Of a DNA stretch of 64,000 nucleotides, positions 1-9,406 are shown in pieces. The first letter of the stretch is position 1. Every line of letters begins with the position of its first letter. The notes under the pieces are model-generated. The model was not told the origin of the DNA. It searched no databases and saw only the letters and a program-made list of their open reading frames with translations. The stretch is taken from NCBI GenBank assembly GCA_025056305.1, contig JANWWJ010000027.1, positions 154,163 through 218,162 of the forward strand, in the 5' to 3' direction. A program made the translations under genes and the position numbers. This stretch comes from Chitinophagales bacterium. Its GTDB lineage: Bacteria; Bacteroidota; Bacteroidia; Chitinophagales; UBA10324.

Positions 1-1080
1 GGCATAGGCATCGGTGGTGCGAAAGTTGAAGCCTCCAAACGAGTATACAGTTGCCTGATCCGACACCGGTACTTCGCTGTTTACCATGACGGCAAAATCG
101 GAAGTTTGAGCTTGACCAAATTGGTTGCGCACGTCGGGGCTGTTGGGAAAAATGTCAAGCGTATTTGCGCGGTTGGTATGACCGCGGAAGAGGTATTCAG
201 TGGTCACATTGACAAAGCCGCCGTTTTTTCCAAGATCCCAGCCTTGATTGGCACCCAGCAACAACGATGGTCCATCGAACGTTTTATCGTCGAAGCGATA
301 TTTGGCTCGGTTAAGCGATCCGCCAATATTGCCGGTGAATTCGTTGGTGTTGCGTTTGAGAACAACGTTGATGACGCCGGCAATGGCGTCCGAGCCATAT
401 TGGGCAGAAGCGCCATCGCGCAAAATCTCAATATGATCGATTGCGCTTACCGGGATGGCATTAAGGTCGGTACCTGTGTTGCCCCGACCGCGGGTTCCGT
501 AAATATTAATCAGAGACGACTGATGGCGCCGTTTTCCGTTGATGAGTACCAGAGTTTGGTCGGGACCAAGGCCGCGTAACGTAGCGGGATCAATATGGTC
601 TGAGCCATCTGCACCACTTTGTCGGTTAGCGTTAAAGCTCGGAGCCAGATAATGCAGCAATTGATTTACATCCATCTGACCTTGTTCGTCGCTGATGCGG
701 CTAACGTCTATGTAGTCGATGGGTACCAGGCTTTCGGTGATTGAGCGGTTCATGGCTCGGGAGCCCACCACCTCTATACCGGTGAGTTCGGTGGTCGCTT
801 CTTGAAGGACGACTGCAACGGCCTCTGGTGAGGTGATGAATTTTTCGGTAGTAGCAAAGCCTATATAGCTAAAAGCAAGGGTTACCGGCAATTTCACCAC
901 GCGCAGGCTAAAGCGGCCTGAGGCATCTGTGAATGTCCCGTTAATCGTTCCTTTCTCGGTGACAGTAACACCCACCAAAGCTTGGCCTTTGGAGTCGGTG
1001 ACTTGCCCGGTGATGGTGATTTGGGCTACTCCCTCAATTGCGGAGGAAAGCAAAAAGCCGATGAGTAAAAGTCGTAGCAT
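1..1080 (-). CDS. TonB-dependent outer-membrane receptor, N-terminal 360 residues (partial)
   Basis: An ATG at 1080 opens a frame that runs without a stop to the window edge, so only the N-terminal 360 residues are present. A signal peptide (MLRLLLIGFLLSS...) is followed by a carboxypeptidase-D-like regulatory domain (about 20-105) with the usual GVTVTEKGT and FSYIGFA strands. A plug domain follows (about 110-235), with LRGLGPDQTLVLINGKRRH and IEILRDGASAQYGSDAIAGV, and then the first barrel strands. The family imports bulky substrates across the outer membrane using TonB energy. The plug resembles the siderophore/vitamin type more than SusC, but the substrate cannot be told. It lies 75 bases downstream of the SRPBCC gene on the same strand. 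Confidence 0.93.
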   Translation of the reverse strand, partial: MLRLLLIGFLLSSAIEGVAQITITGQVTDSKGQALVGVTVTEKGTINGTFTDASGRFSLRVVKLPVTLAFSYIGFATTEKFITSPEAVAVVLQEATTELTGIEVVGSRAMNRSITESLVPIDYIDVSRISDEQGQMDVNQLLHYLAPSFNANRQSGADGSDHIDPATLRGLGPDQTLVLINGKRRHQSSLINIYGTRGRGNTGTDLNAIPVSAIDHIEILRDGASAQYGSDAIAGVINVVLKRNTNEFTGNIGGSLNRAKYRFDDKTFDGPSLLLGANQGWDLGKNGGFVNVTTEYLFRGHTNRANTLDIFPNSPDVRNQFGQAQTSDFAVMVNSEVPVSDQATVYSFGGFNFRTTDAYA

Positions 1081-1155
1081 AGGCGAAAGATTTGAATGCT
1101 AAAGATTGCAAACGAGAAGAAAAAAACATAGAAAAATCAGGCCAAAGGGTGTGCT

Positions 1156-1650
1156 TTACATTGGCCCTGTTTGCGGGAGGTCGGTCTGGTCGGCAGGTCC
1201 AAAAAGCTGTTTCAATCGTTCAGAGCGGTAATTAAAAATCTGCTTTATCCGTGGCTCAACGATGTATTTGTTGATCCAAAGACCAAACCATCCGCCGTAT
1301 AAGGACCAATGCACGATATCGGTCATTAAAGTTTTCCCGGTATGTTCCTCGAAATGATGTTCGTGACGCCAATAACGAAATGGCCCGCGCTGCTGGAAGT
1401 CCACGAAAAGGATCGGTTCTTGCACGTCGCTGATGAGTGTTTGCCAGTGCAGTGGGATGTGCCACAGCGGACTAACGGTGTAATCAATGATCAGGCCGGG
1501 ATATATGCGGTCGTTTGGGCCAAATGAGGTAAGGATTTTGAAACGCATGTCCGGAGGTGTAATCCGTTGAAGGTTGAGCGGAGAAGAAAAAAATTCCCAG
1601 GCTTCAGTGATGTGCAACGGCAACAGTTGCTTACGGATGAGCTGATGCAT
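1156..1650 (-). CDS. SRPBCC-family (START/Bet v1-like) protein
   Basis: A 164-residue cytosolic protein with no signal peptide. The pattern AWEFFSSPLNLQRITPP near the N-terminus and the following beta strands (YPGLIIDYTVSPLWHIP, FRYWRHEHHFEE) match SRPBCC proteins, which hold small hydrophobic ligands in a deep cavity. The C-terminal helix is basic. It follows the GH3 gene by 53 bases on the same strand and is probably the last gene of the pdxA-lptB-GH3 unit. Ligand and role are unknown. Acting together with the GH3 enzyme is only an inference from position. Confidence 0.8.
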   Translation of the reverse strand: MHQLIRKQLLPLHITEAWEFFSSPLNLQRITPPDMRFKILTSFGPNDRIYPGLIIDYTVSPLWHIPLHWQTLISDVQEPILFVDFQQRGPFRYWRHEHHFEEHTGKTLMTDIVHWSLYGGWFGLWINKYIVEPRIKQIFNYRSERLKQLFGPADQTDLPQTGPM

Positions 1651-1703
1651 GGGGGCAATTTAAGAAAGCTGTGCAGGTGTCGTGGCAAAGCCAGAGCGTG
1701 GGA

Positions 1704-3269
1704 TCAAGCTTGGGCGAGCTGGCTAAGAATTTCTTCCACGATTTGGCGATCGTTGCTGAGGCGGGGAACCTTGTGTTGGCCGCCCAGCTTGTTTTTGGCT
1801 TTGAGCCAATTGTAGAAAGTGTGTTTGGGGACGGCTCGTACAACCGGTTTGGTGAGGGCCAAATCCTGTTGTCGTTTGGCATCGTAGTCGGAGTTGAGGC
1901 GGCGCAGGGTTTGATCCAATACTGAGGTAAATCGTTCTAAATCGTCGGGATGGCGTTCAAATTCGATGAGCCATTCGTGACAGCCGCGCTGGCGGGTGGT
2001 CAAGAAAACAGGTGCGACGGTATATTCATGGGCTATGGCACCGGTTGCCTCACATGCCACGCGCAAGGCCTGTTCGGCATTTTCCTGAATGACTTCTTCA
2101 CCAAAAACATTGATAAAAAATTTTATGCGACCGCTGAGCTGTATTTTGTACGGCCGAAGGGAGCTGAAACGCACGGTATCGGTTGTGTTGTATCGCCATA
2201 AGCCGCCGGGGGTGGTAACCACCAATGCGTAAAGTTTGTTGCATTCCACTTCGTGAAGCAAACAAGTGCGCGGATGCTCGTTTTCGAATTCTTCTTCGGG
2301 AATGAATTCATAATAAATGCCACAATCGAGATGAAGCAGCAGGTCGGTATCGCCGGGGGCAAACGAAAAAGCAAAAAACCCCTCGCTGGCATTGTAAACC
2401 TCCATAAAGCGCAGTGTTCCTGAAGGCACAAATGAGGTGAATGAGGAGCGGTATGGTTCTAAGGAAACGCCACCGTGAATGTAAAGCTCCAAATGAGGCC
2501 AAACGGCGTGCAGATCATTGGTCTGTGCAAGCTCCAGAACTTTTTTCAGTAGCAACAAGGTCCATGAGGGAACGCCAGACAGGTTGGTGACGTCTTCTCG
2601 GAGTGTAAGTCGGGCCATCAACTCCACCTTTTTTTCCCACTGTTCCATGAGGGCCACCGAAAGAGCGGGCGTTCGGTAACTCTGCGCAAAAAAACTCATG
2701 TTTTGCATGAGCACGGCCGAGAGGTCACCGGTGCGGATGCTGCGGTTTTCGACGGGGTGGTGAGAACCTCCAACAATAATGCCCTTACCCCGAAACAATC
2801 GCGTATTGGGAACTGCTGCGCAGTAACAGGCCAACACGTCCATGCTGCCGCGATAGTGGTTTAAGTAAAGACTTTCTTTGCTGATCGGAATGTATTTGCT
2901 GCGCCCAGAAGTTGTGCCTGATGACTTGGCAAACCAATGAATTGATGAAGGCCATAGGACGTTTGGCTCACCTTGCATCATTCGCTGTATGAAGGGTCTG
3001 AGGGCCTCGTAGCTTTGAACAGGAATGCGCTGGCGGAATTGATCGGGATGTCGGATAGATTTTATGTCATACGTTTTGCCCCATTCGGTGCGGGCTGCGG
3101 TTTTCAACAATTTCCAAAAGGTAGCCAGTTGGGCATCTAAGGGATAGTCTATCCATCGGCAGATGCGGGGAAGCCGCTGCCGTAAAAAGCATTGCACCAA
3201 AGGATCAAGAGGTTTCAATAAAGGAAAAGGCACTGTGAACACAGAGGGTGCAATCGCTGTGGGAAACAA
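1704..3269 (-). CDS. GH3-family acyl-adenylating enzyme
   Basis: A protein of about 521 residues related to plant GH3 acyl acid-amido synthetases, which adenylate a carboxylic acid and transfer it to an amino acid. The ATP-binding motifs are visible: SSGTTSGRSKYIP at 116-128, the YNASEGFF motif in mid-protein and TTDTVRF further on. The length fits the family. No in-frame ATG lies at the expected start. TTG at 3269 comes one base after the lptB stop and is taken as the start, but GTG codons at 3242 or 3233 are possible. The tight spacing implies co-transcription and perhaps translational coupling with lptB. What a bacterial GH3 conjugates is not established, so no substrate is proposed. Confidence 0.88.
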   Translation of the reverse strand: MFPTAIAPSVFTVPFPLLKPLDPLVQCFLRQRLPRICRWIDYPLDAQLATFWKLLKTAARTEWGKTYDIKSIRHPDQFRQRIPVQSYEALRPFIQRMMQGEPNVLWPSSIHWFAKSSGTTSGRSKYIPISKESLYLNHYRGSMDVLACYCAAVPNTRLFRGKGIIVGGSHHPVENRSIRTGDLSAVLMQNMSFFAQSYRTPALSVALMEQWEKKVELMARLTLREDVTNLSGVPSWTLLLLKKVLELAQTNDLHAVWPHLELYIHGGVSLEPYRSSFTSFVPSGTLRFMEVYNASEGFFAFSFAPGDTDLLLHLDCGIYYEFIPEEEFENEHPRTCLLHEVECNKLYALVVTTPGGLWRYNTTDTVRFSSLRPYKIQLSGRIKFFINVFGEEVIQENAEQALRVACEATGAIAHEYTVAPVFLTTRQRGCHEWLIEFERHPDDLERFTSVLDQTLRRLNSDYDAKRQQDLALTKPVVRAVPKHTFYNWLKAKNKLGGQHKVPRLSNDRQIVEEILSQLAQA

Positions 3270-3270
3270 T

Positions 3271-4011
3271 TTACACGTTGATGTTCTTTTTTCTCAACTC
3301 AAAATTACGACCCAGATAAACCTTGCGCACTTGCTCGTCGGAGGCCAGCTCTTCGGCCGTTCCTTGTTTGAGGATACGGCCTTCAAAGAGTAAATAAGCG
3401 CGGTCGGTAATTGACAGAGTTTCCTGCACGTTGTGATCAGTAATCAGGATGCCGATGTTTTTAAACTTGAGTCGGGCAACGATGGTTTGAATGTCCTCTA
3501 CGGCTATTGGGTCAATGCCGGCGAAGGGCTCATCCAGCAAGATGAAACGGGGATTGACGGCCAGTGCACGTGCGATTTCGGTGCGGCGTCGTTCTCCGCC
3601 TGAGACCAGGTCGGCGCGTGTGTGGCGGACGTGCATGATACCAAATTCTTCGAGGAGTTGGTTGAGCCTTTGTCGTTGTTCAGCATAAGTGAGGGGTGTA
3701 AATTCCAAGACGGCAGCAATGTTTTGCTCCACGGTAAGCTTTCGAAACACGGAGGCTTCTTGCGGGAGGTAACCCAGTCCAAGTCGCGCGCGCCGATACA
3801 TAGGGAGATGCGTGATGTCGGTTTGATCGATGAAAATGTGACCTTCATCAGGGCGCACCAAGCCCACCATCATGTAAAAAGTGGTGGTTTTCCCTGCACC
3901 ATTGGGACCTAACAGTCCTACAATCTCGCCTTGGTTTAATTCAATCGAAACATGATTGACTACTTGCCGGCGACGATAGCTTTTTACCAGATTTAAGGTG
4001 CGTAAGCTCAC
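3271..4011 (-). CDS. lptB: LPS export ABC transporter ATP-binding protein LptB
   Basis: A 246-residue ATPase that powers extraction of lipopolysaccharide from the inner membrane with LptF/LptG. Walker A GPNGAGKT is at 35-42, the Q-loop Gln at 84, the signature SGGER at 137-141, Walker B FILLDE at 156-161 and the switch His at 193 (TDHNVQE). The sequence [18 protein letters not shown] is typical of LptB rather than of amino-acid importers. The start is GTG, since no ATG is available in frame. It sits 43 bases after pdxA and one base before GH3 on the same strand. lptF, lptG and the periplasmic Lpt genes are not in this window. Confidence 0.95.
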   Translation of the reverse strand: MSLRTLNLVKSYRRRQVVNHVSIELNQGEIVGLLGPNGAGKTTTFYMMVGLVRPDEGHIFIDQTDITHLPMYRRARLGLGYLPQEASVFRKLTVEQNIAAVLEFTPLTYAEQRQRLNQLLEEFGIMHVRHTRADLVSGGERRRTEIARALAVNPRFILLDEPFAGIDPIAVEDIQTIVARLKFKNIGILITDHNVQETLSITDRAYLLFEGRILKQGTAEELASDEQVRKVYLGRNFELRKKNINV

Positions 4012-4054
4012 TGGGCAAAAATAGCCGTGAGGCCGTAGGTAACTGCAAAGCAGC

Positions 4055-5113
4055 TTAGCTTTCTTTGGCCAGGGTACTGCGCGCTAGGGGGTTAGCGTTC
4101 ATTTCCTGAAATTGACGGCGTTGGCGTAAAATGTCGAGGGCTAAAAAAACTGCCTGGCGAAAAGAGCCTTCATGGGCTTTGTTTTTTCCGGCAATGTCAT
4201 AACCTACTCCATGGTCGGGTGCGGTGCGCACAAAAGGAAGGCCTGCCGTGTAATTCACCCCCGAATCGAAACACAGCAGCTTAAAAGGGATGAGCCCCTG
4301 GTCGTGATACATGGCCAGCACTGCATCGAAAGAGCGGTGGTGAGCCGCACCAAAGAAACCATCGGCCGAGTAGGGGCCAAAGGCAAGTATGTTTTTTTCA
4401 TTTGCCTGGCGAACGGCCGGCGCAATGATCTCCTGATCTTCGGTGCCTATAATGCCTCCATCGCCGGCATGGGGGTTGAGGCCCAGCACCGCAATACGCG
4501 GCTTTTCAATACCGAAATCTTTGATTAAACTTTCTTTAATTATTCTTAATTTGTTGACCAGCATGGGCACATTTAAGCGACTACTGACGGCCTGCAATGG
4601 CACGTGGGTGGTGGCCAGAGCCATGCGAAGCGCCGGGCCGCACATCAACATGCAATAATCGGTAACGCCGGCAACAGCAGCGAGGAAATCCGTATGCCCT
4701 GAAAAGGGTTCGGCATCGGTATGAATGGTGTGTTTGTTGACCGGTGTGGTAACCAAAGCATCCAAAAGTTTTGCTTGCACATCAGCCACTGCGGCTTTCA
4801 AAGACCTGAGTGCATAGGCCCCTATTTCCGGTGATGGTTTACCTGGCTGCACTGGTATTTCTTCTTCCCAAAGTTTTACCACGTTGAAGATGCCGGGTTG
4901 GATGCGATTGGCCGAGGGGGTTTGGAAATAATTGAACTGGGGCAAATTCAGTTGCTTGCGTTGGTAGTTAATCAGACGGGTAGAGCCATAGAGCACAGGC
5001 GTACACCATTCCAACATCCGCCCATCCGAAAATGTTTTCAGCATCACTTCCAAGCCGATGCCGTTTACATCGCCGAGGGTTAAGCCAATGACGGGTTTTC
5101 GTGCCGAACTCAT
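4055..5113 (-). CDS. pdxA: 4-hydroxythreonine-4-phosphate dehydrogenase PdxA
   Basis: A 352-residue cytosolic enzyme of DXP-dependent vitamin B6 synthesis. It oxidises 4-phosphohydroxy-L-threonine with NAD, and the product decarboxylates to the substrate of PdxJ. Family motifs are intact: [10 protein letters not shown] at 11-20, [10 protein letters not shown] at 121-130, SGHTDF with His140, and the metal-binding histidines His170, His215 (LNPHAGDGG) and His270 ([11 protein letters not shown]). The length is typical. It starts at an ATG and heads the minus-strand pdxA-lptB-GH3-SRPBCC run. pdxJ is not in the window. The upstream 229 bases separate it from the divergent beta-helix gene. Confidence 0.96.
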   Translation of the reverse strand: MSSARKPVIGLTLGDVNGIGLEVMLKTFSDGRMLEWCTPVLYGSTRLINYQRKQLNLPQFNYFQTPSANRIQPGIFNVVKLWEEEIPVQPGKPSPEIGAYALRSLKAAVADVQAKLLDALVTTPVNKHTIHTDAEPFSGHTDFLAAVAGVTDYCMLMCGPALRMALATTHVPLQAVSSRLNVPMLVNKLRIIKESLIKDFGIEKPRIAVLGLNPHAGDGGIIGTEDQEIIAPAVRQANEKNILAFGPYSADGFFGAAHHRSFDAVLAMYHDQGLIPFKLLCFDSGVNYTAGLPFVRTAPDHGVGYDIAGKNKAHEGSFRQAVFLALDILRQRRQFQEMNANPLARSTLAKES

Positions 5114-5342
5114 AAATTATTTTTCCGCGCTTAGCGGCAAAGATTATAACAAAACAAACAGCACTGCGTCTTTCTGACGATCAGCACGTGCCTTCAGATT
5201 ATTCAGCGCATAGAGTTCCGAAAGGCACTTATCAAGAATTCCACCAGTAATTCCGGTTCATTCAATTTATTCTTACTCGGTAAAAAAGTTGATGGGTAAA
5301 TTTTAAAATGGATGGAATCCAGAACTTAGAGAAAAAAAACAG

Positions 5343-6785
5343 ATGCGCCTCGATGCTGTTCAGCAGCAATTGAACTGGTTGTTAGCGGGCATACTTGCCG
5401 CTTGGGTGTTGCCGTGCCAGGCAACCGAATGGTTGGTAGGGCCAAACAAGATGTACAGCATGCCCAGCCAGGTAGCGGCATTGGTTCAGGATGGAGACAC
5501 CATATCGATCGACGCGGGAGTCTATTGGGGAGATGTAGCCTACTGGGGGAAAAACAACCTTTTGCTGCGCGGCGTAGGTGGAATGGCGCACTTACAATCG
5601 GGAGGACTGAGCTACGGAAACAAAGCCATATGGGTGATCGGCGGGAACAATGTAACGGTAGAATACATTGAATTTTCTGAATGTACCAGCACTGATAAAA
5701 ACGGCGGGGGTATTCGGGCGGAAGGAAAGAACCTAACGGTGCGCTACTGCTCTTTTCATCACAACGAAACCGGAATTCTGGCGGCCTCAGTCAGCCCCAG
5801 TACCATAGTGATTGAATACTGTGAGTTTGGCTACAATGGTCATGTCAATGGCTATGCGCACAATTGCTATATTAATCAAATCGATACTTTAATTTTCAGA
5901 TATAATTACGTACATCATGCCGTGGTAGGACACGAGTTAAAGTCGCGGGCTCATGTGAATTTTATTTTATACAACCGGTTCAGCAATGAGGATGGGAATG
6001 CCAGCAGGGAAATCGATTTGCCCAACGCCGGCATGGCGCTGTTGATCGGCAACATTTTTCAGCAGGGCATCAATGCTACTAACTCGGGTATGCTTGGCTA
6101 CGGACTGGAAGGGATGACTGCCCCCGTGCCACATGAACTTTACCTTATTAACAACACTTTCATCAATGATAAAAACAGCGGAACATTTGTGCACATTCAA
6201 AGCGGAAGCTCGCTTTTGAAAATTTACAACAACATGTTCGTAGGTGGTGGAACCCTGATCGTTGGATATGCAGCCGTAATTGATAGTTCACACAATTGGA
6301 AAGTAGCCAGTCTGAGCAGTGCCGGCTTTGCCGATCCGCTCGCATACGACTATCGTTTGACCGGAGGGTCGCCGGCTATTGATGCCGGCATTGATCCGGG
6401 CACGGCCAGCAATGGAATGGTGCTGCTGCCTCAATACGAGTATGTGCATCCCCATGGTAAAAAGGAACGCATCACTTATGGAGCACCGGACCTGGGGGCC
6501 CATGAGTACGAATGGCCGCAATACGTCGAGGGTATGGGATCTGATTTAAGTGCTATTCGGCTTTACACCTGTGGCTGTGCTGTAGCCGTGCAGGGGCCGA
6601 ATGCCTCGGGGATGCTACTGCGTGTTTATGATCTTTCGGGCTTATTCGTTGCACAAGCACGTTTGCTTGGTGCATGGCATACGGTGCAGCTTCCCCGCAC
6701 GGAAAGAAAAGGATTTCTGATTTGTATGACAGAACCGACCGGAAAGACGATTTGTCGTAAAGCCCTTTTGAGCTGTACTCGCTGA
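5343..6785 (+). CDS. Secreted right-handed beta-helix protein with T9SS-like tail
   Basis: A 480-residue protein with an N-terminal hydrophobic segment (LLAGILAAWVLPCQA) consistent with a signal peptide. The middle (about 35-370) shows parallel beta-helix repeats: stretches such as NNVTVEYIEFSEC, KNLTVRYCSFHHNETGI and DTLIFRYNYVHH recur with the spacing of beta-helix coils. These folds occur in polysaccharide lyases and pectinases but also in non-enzymatic surface proteins, and I recognise no catalytic motif. The end (LRVYDLSGLFVAQARLLG, then a final strand) looks like a type A T9SS sorting domain but is cysteine-rich and loosely conserved. It is probably exported, with unknown substrate. It is flanked by divergent pdxA and a convergent aminopeptidase. 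Confidence 0.8.
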   Translation: MRLDAVQQQLNWLLAGILAAWVLPCQATEWLVGPNKMYSMPSQVAALVQDGDTISIDAGVYWGDVAYWGKNNLLLRGVGGMAHLQSGGLSYGNKAIWVIGGNNVTVEYIEFSECTSTDKNGGGIRAEGKNLTVRYCSFHHNETGILAASVSPSTIVIEYCEFGYNGHVNGYAHNCYINQIDTLIFRYNYVHHAVVGHELKSRAHVNFILYNRFSNEDGNASREIDLPNAGMALLIGNIFQQGINATNSGMLGYGLEGMTAPVPHELYLINNTFINDKNSGTFVHIQSGSSLLKIYNNMFVGGGTLIVGYAAVIDSSHNWKVASLSSAGFADPLAYDYRLTGGSPAIDAGIDPGTASNGMVLLPQYEYVHPHGKKERITYGAPDLGAHEYEWPQYVEGMGSDLSAIRLYTCGCAVAVQGPNASGMLLRVYDLSGLFVAQARLLGAWHTVQLPRTERKGFLICMTEPTGKTICRKALLSCTR

Positions 6786-6845
6786 AAAAAGGGATGATGG
6801 GGGAAAGAATTTACATTACAATTTCTTAAATTTTTTCTAAACAGC

Positions 6846-8288
6846 TCAGGATGGTTGTGCGGCCCTCAGTTGCAGGAAGCGATACAAGAAGCGTACCCCA
6901 ATGCCACTGGCGTGTTTGCCTCGATAAGAGGAAGCGGAGGAGAGAAAAGCCACGCCGGCAATGTCCATGTGCACCCATGGGTAGTCGATAAATTTCTCGA
7001 GAAATTTCCCTGCCGTGATCATGCCGGCATTGACTCCACCTACGTTTTTGATGTCGGCAATATCACTTTTAAGCCATTCGCCATATTCTTCCCATAAGGG
7101 AAATTCCACAAAGCGTTCATAAGTATCTTGGCTGGCCTTATGCATGAGGGCCATCACCTCATCGCTGGCGGTACGCATGAGGGCAAAGGCTTGGTCGCCC
7201 AAGGCACGGTGAGCAGCACCTGTGAGGGTGGCTATGTCGATGAGCAGTTCCGGCTTGTATTGACGGGCGAAGCTGAGTGCATCGCCCAAAATCATGCGGC
7301 CTTCGGCATCGCTGTTAAGCATTTCAACGGTCATCTGATTGTGCATGGTGATGATGTCGCCGGGAGCAAAGGCATTGAAACCGGGCCGGTTGTCGGTAGC
7401 TGGTACCAAGCCAATGAGATGAACAGGGAGTTTGGTTCGGGCGGCACAAGAGATGACGCCCAGTACCACGGCGGCACCGGCCATATCGCACTTCATGTAA
7501 TCCATACTGTTTGGAGTGGGCTTCAGGCTTAGGCCACCGGTATCATAAACAATTCCTTTTCCTACCAACACGATCGGCTGTTTGTTGACTGCTTTTCGCG
7601 GTTGATATTCCATGATGGAGAAGGAGGGTGGATCAACACTGCCTTGATTTACGGCTAACAAGCCACCCATTTTGAGGGCTTCGATTTTGGATTTGGAAAA
7701 CACTTCCGTGCGAAACCCTGCCTGTTTACCAACTTTAACAATTTCCTGAGCCAGTCCGACGGCATTGAGGTAGTTGACGGGCAAATTAACCAGGTCGCGC
7801 ACCAAATAAACGCTGTCGACAACTGCCTGAAGGGTTTCTACCTCTTTTGAATTGCATTGGGCAGCATGCAAGGTGATTTCTTTTAGGCTGTTGGCTTCTT
7901 TTTCTCTGTCTTTTTTAAACCGAAGGAATTGATAGTTGCCGAGGGCCATTCCTTCAGCAACCGATAAGGCTGCGTTGGAAATCTGCGATCGGTTTTCGAT
8001 AAATACCGAGCTAAACTTAGAACGATTTAAGGCCGAAAGAAGATTGTAGCCGCTTTTTCGGAGGTTCTCAGCTGTTTTGTAGTCTTCTTTTTTTTTGTCC
8101 ACAAGAATGATGCTGATCAGTCTATTGGTTTCAGGAAGCACCACCTCTTTTAGCTCTTTCTTCAGATGGGCTATAGCTATTTCGCGTTCGTCATCGGGGA
8201 TGGGCAGCTGAGGCACTTGATTTATATCGTCAATGATGTAGATGGGCGATTGGTTTCTTGCAACACGAGCAGCGGTATTAATCTTCAT
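6846..8288 (-). CDS. Leucyl aminopeptidase, M17 family
   Basis: A 480-residue cytosolic metallo-aminopeptidase that removes N-terminal residues from peptides, assembled as a hexamer in known members. Dinuclear metal ligands and catalytic residues of family M17 are present: Lys244 and Asp249 in VGKGIVYDTGGLSLK, Lys256, Asp268, and Asp327, Glu329 and Arg331 in LNSDAEGRMILGD. The N-terminal domain (1-160) is divergent, as usual. The ATG at 8288 lies 26 bases downstream of an exact TAGCTTTG promoter element. The gene is convergent with the beta-helix gene and divergent from rsmA. Confidence 0.95.
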   Translation of the reverse strand: MKINTAARVARNQSPIYIIDDINQVPQLPIPDDEREIAIAHLKKELKEVVLPETNRLISIILVDKKKEDYKTAENLRKSGYNLLSALNRSKFSSVFIENRSQISNAALSVAEGMALGNYQFLRFKKDREKEANSLKEITLHAAQCNSKEVETLQAVVDSVYLVRDLVNLPVNYLNAVGLAQEIVKVGKQAGFRTEVFSKSKIEALKMGGLLAVNQGSVDPPSFSIMEYQPRKAVNKQPIVLVGKGIVYDTGGLSLKPTPNSMDYMKCDMAGAAVVLGVISCAARTKLPVHLIGLVPATDNRPGFNAFAPGDIITMHNQMTVEMLNSDAEGRMILGDALSFARQYKPELLIDIATLTGAAHRALGDQAFALMRTASDEVMALMHKASQDTYERFVEFPLWEEYGEWLKSDIADIKNVGGVNAGMITAGKFLEKFIDYPWVHMDIAGVAFLSSASSYRGKHASGIGVRFLYRFLQLRAAQPS

Positions 8289-8314
8289 GGAATAATTTAC
8301 GTATTTGGAAGGGC

Positions 8315-8348
8315 CAAAGCTAAGGAAAAGTCTAAGGCTTTAATCAAA
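8315..8348 (-). promoter_or_regulatory. Bacteroidota-type promoter of the aminopeptidase gene
   Basis: Read on the minus strand, TTTG (8345-8348), a 22-base spacer and TAGCTTTG (8315-8322) match the Bacteroidota consensus TTG-N17-23-TAnnTTTG exactly. Transcription would begin about 20 bases before the ATG at 8288. This is a sequence match only; no transcript data are available. Confidence 0.6.
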
Positions 8349-8361
8349 AAAGGGTAATAGT

Positions 8362-9147
8362 TTGAGGGTACCTGTAGCGCGGAAATCGTTAGGACAGCAT
8401 TTTCTGGCAGACCGCAACATAGCGGTTAAGATCGTCAAGGCATTGAAGGAGCATTTGCCCGGAGGTACGGTTGTGGAGCTCGGACCCGGCGGGGGAGCTT
8501 TGACAGGCCTTTTGTTGGAAGCCGGCTTAGAGCTCTGGGCCATAGAAGTAGATCGGCGCATGATTTCATTGCTGCGGGATCGCTTCCCACAGCTGGCGCC
8601 ACAGCTTGTGGAGGGCGACTTTTTAAAATTGGAGCTGAACAAAATCTTCAACAAACCCATAGCCCTTGTAGGCAATTTTCCTTACAACATTTCATCTCAA
8701 ATTGTGCTTCGCATCTTTGAGCAACGCCATCTCATTCCTTTGGTGGTGGGCATGTTTCAGCGGGAAATGGCGCGGCGGCTTACGGCGCCCTCAGGGAACA
8801 AGGATTATGGCATTCTATCGGTGCTGGTACAGGCCACGTATCAAGTGGAATACTTATTTGAGGTCGGTCCCCAATGTTTCATTCCGCCGCCCAAAGTTTA
8901 TTCTGCGGTGGTGCGGATGCGGCGTCGTGAACCTCAGCTCTCTTTTCCGGAGCAGCTCTTACGCAAAGTGTTGCGCGCTGCCTTTGGACAACGGCGCAAG
9001 CAACTGGGCAACAGCCTGCGCGAACTGCTTCCTGCTGCCTTTCCCCGCAATGATGAACGGTTGAAATTGCGTCCGGAGCAACTGAGTGTAGAGCAGTGGC
9101 TGGCCTTTGCCGAAGCACTTGAAGCGGCAGGCTTTGAAAGGCATTAG
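8362..9147 (+). CDS. rsmA: 16S rRNA dimethyladenosine transferase RsmA (KsgA)
   Basis: A 261-residue S-adenosylmethionine-dependent enzyme that dimethylates two adjacent adenosines near the 3' end of 16S rRNA during small-subunit assembly. KSLGQHFL opens the protein, as in the family. The SAM motif VVELGPGGGALT is at 38-48 and the catalytic N-[LF]-P-Y motif is at 105-108 (NFPYNISSQI). The C-terminal helical domain is complete. The start is TTG: a stop lies in frame at 8341-8343 and no ATG or GTG occurs between. It is divergent from the aminopeptidase with about 70 bases between starts. Confidence 0.95.
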   Translation: MRVPVARKSLGQHFLADRNIAVKIVKALKEHLPGGTVVELGPGGGALTGLLLEAGLELWAIEVDRRMISLLRDRFPQLAPQLVEGDFLKLELNKIFNKPIALVGNFPYNISSQIVLRIFEQRHLIPLVVGMFQREMARRLTAPSGNKDYGILSVLVQATYQVEYLFEVGPQCFIPPPKVYSAVVRMRRREPQLSFPEQLLRKVLRAAFGQRRKQLGNSLRELLPAAFPRNDERLKLRPEQLSVEQWLAFAEALEAAGFERH

Positions 9148-9337
9148 GCAAGGGATGCCCAAACAAGCCAGACGTGTCCGATGAAACAGACGTGCTTGTA
9201 ATAGAACTGGAATTGCGAACGGAGATGCAGGCAGGTAATACATTAAAAAAAATCAGTTGTATTGATTACGCGACATCGAAGAGAACAGCTAAACAGGCAA
9301 CCAAAAGTTTGATAACTTCAAGGCAAAATTTTAACAG

Positions 9338-9371
9338 TTGGGTAACAAACTCAAATCGGCGGCTATATTTG
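9338..9371 (+). promoter_or_regulatory. Promoter of the TonB receptor / cargo / PorV unit
   Basis: TTG (9338-9340), a 23-base spacer and TATATTTG (9364-9371) match the Bacteroidota consensus exactly. The ATG at 9407 follows 35 bases later. This placement argues that the receptor starts at 9407 and not at the in-frame TTG at 9338, which is the -33 element itself. The 259 bases between rsmA and the receptor hold no other recognisable feature. Confidence 0.65.
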
Positions 9372-9406
9372 CCAGAGGCCGAATTTTCACAAACTCAACC
9401 TGGAAC

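Noticed and set aside
106..579. Plus-strand frame of 157 codons
   Set aside because: It lies antisense within the TonB receptor plug domain, which has a complete, recognisable protein on the minus strand.
9338..9406. Longer TonB receptor start at TTG 9338
   Set aside because: The TTG is the -33 promoter element, and the extension would place a polar leader before a good signal peptide.
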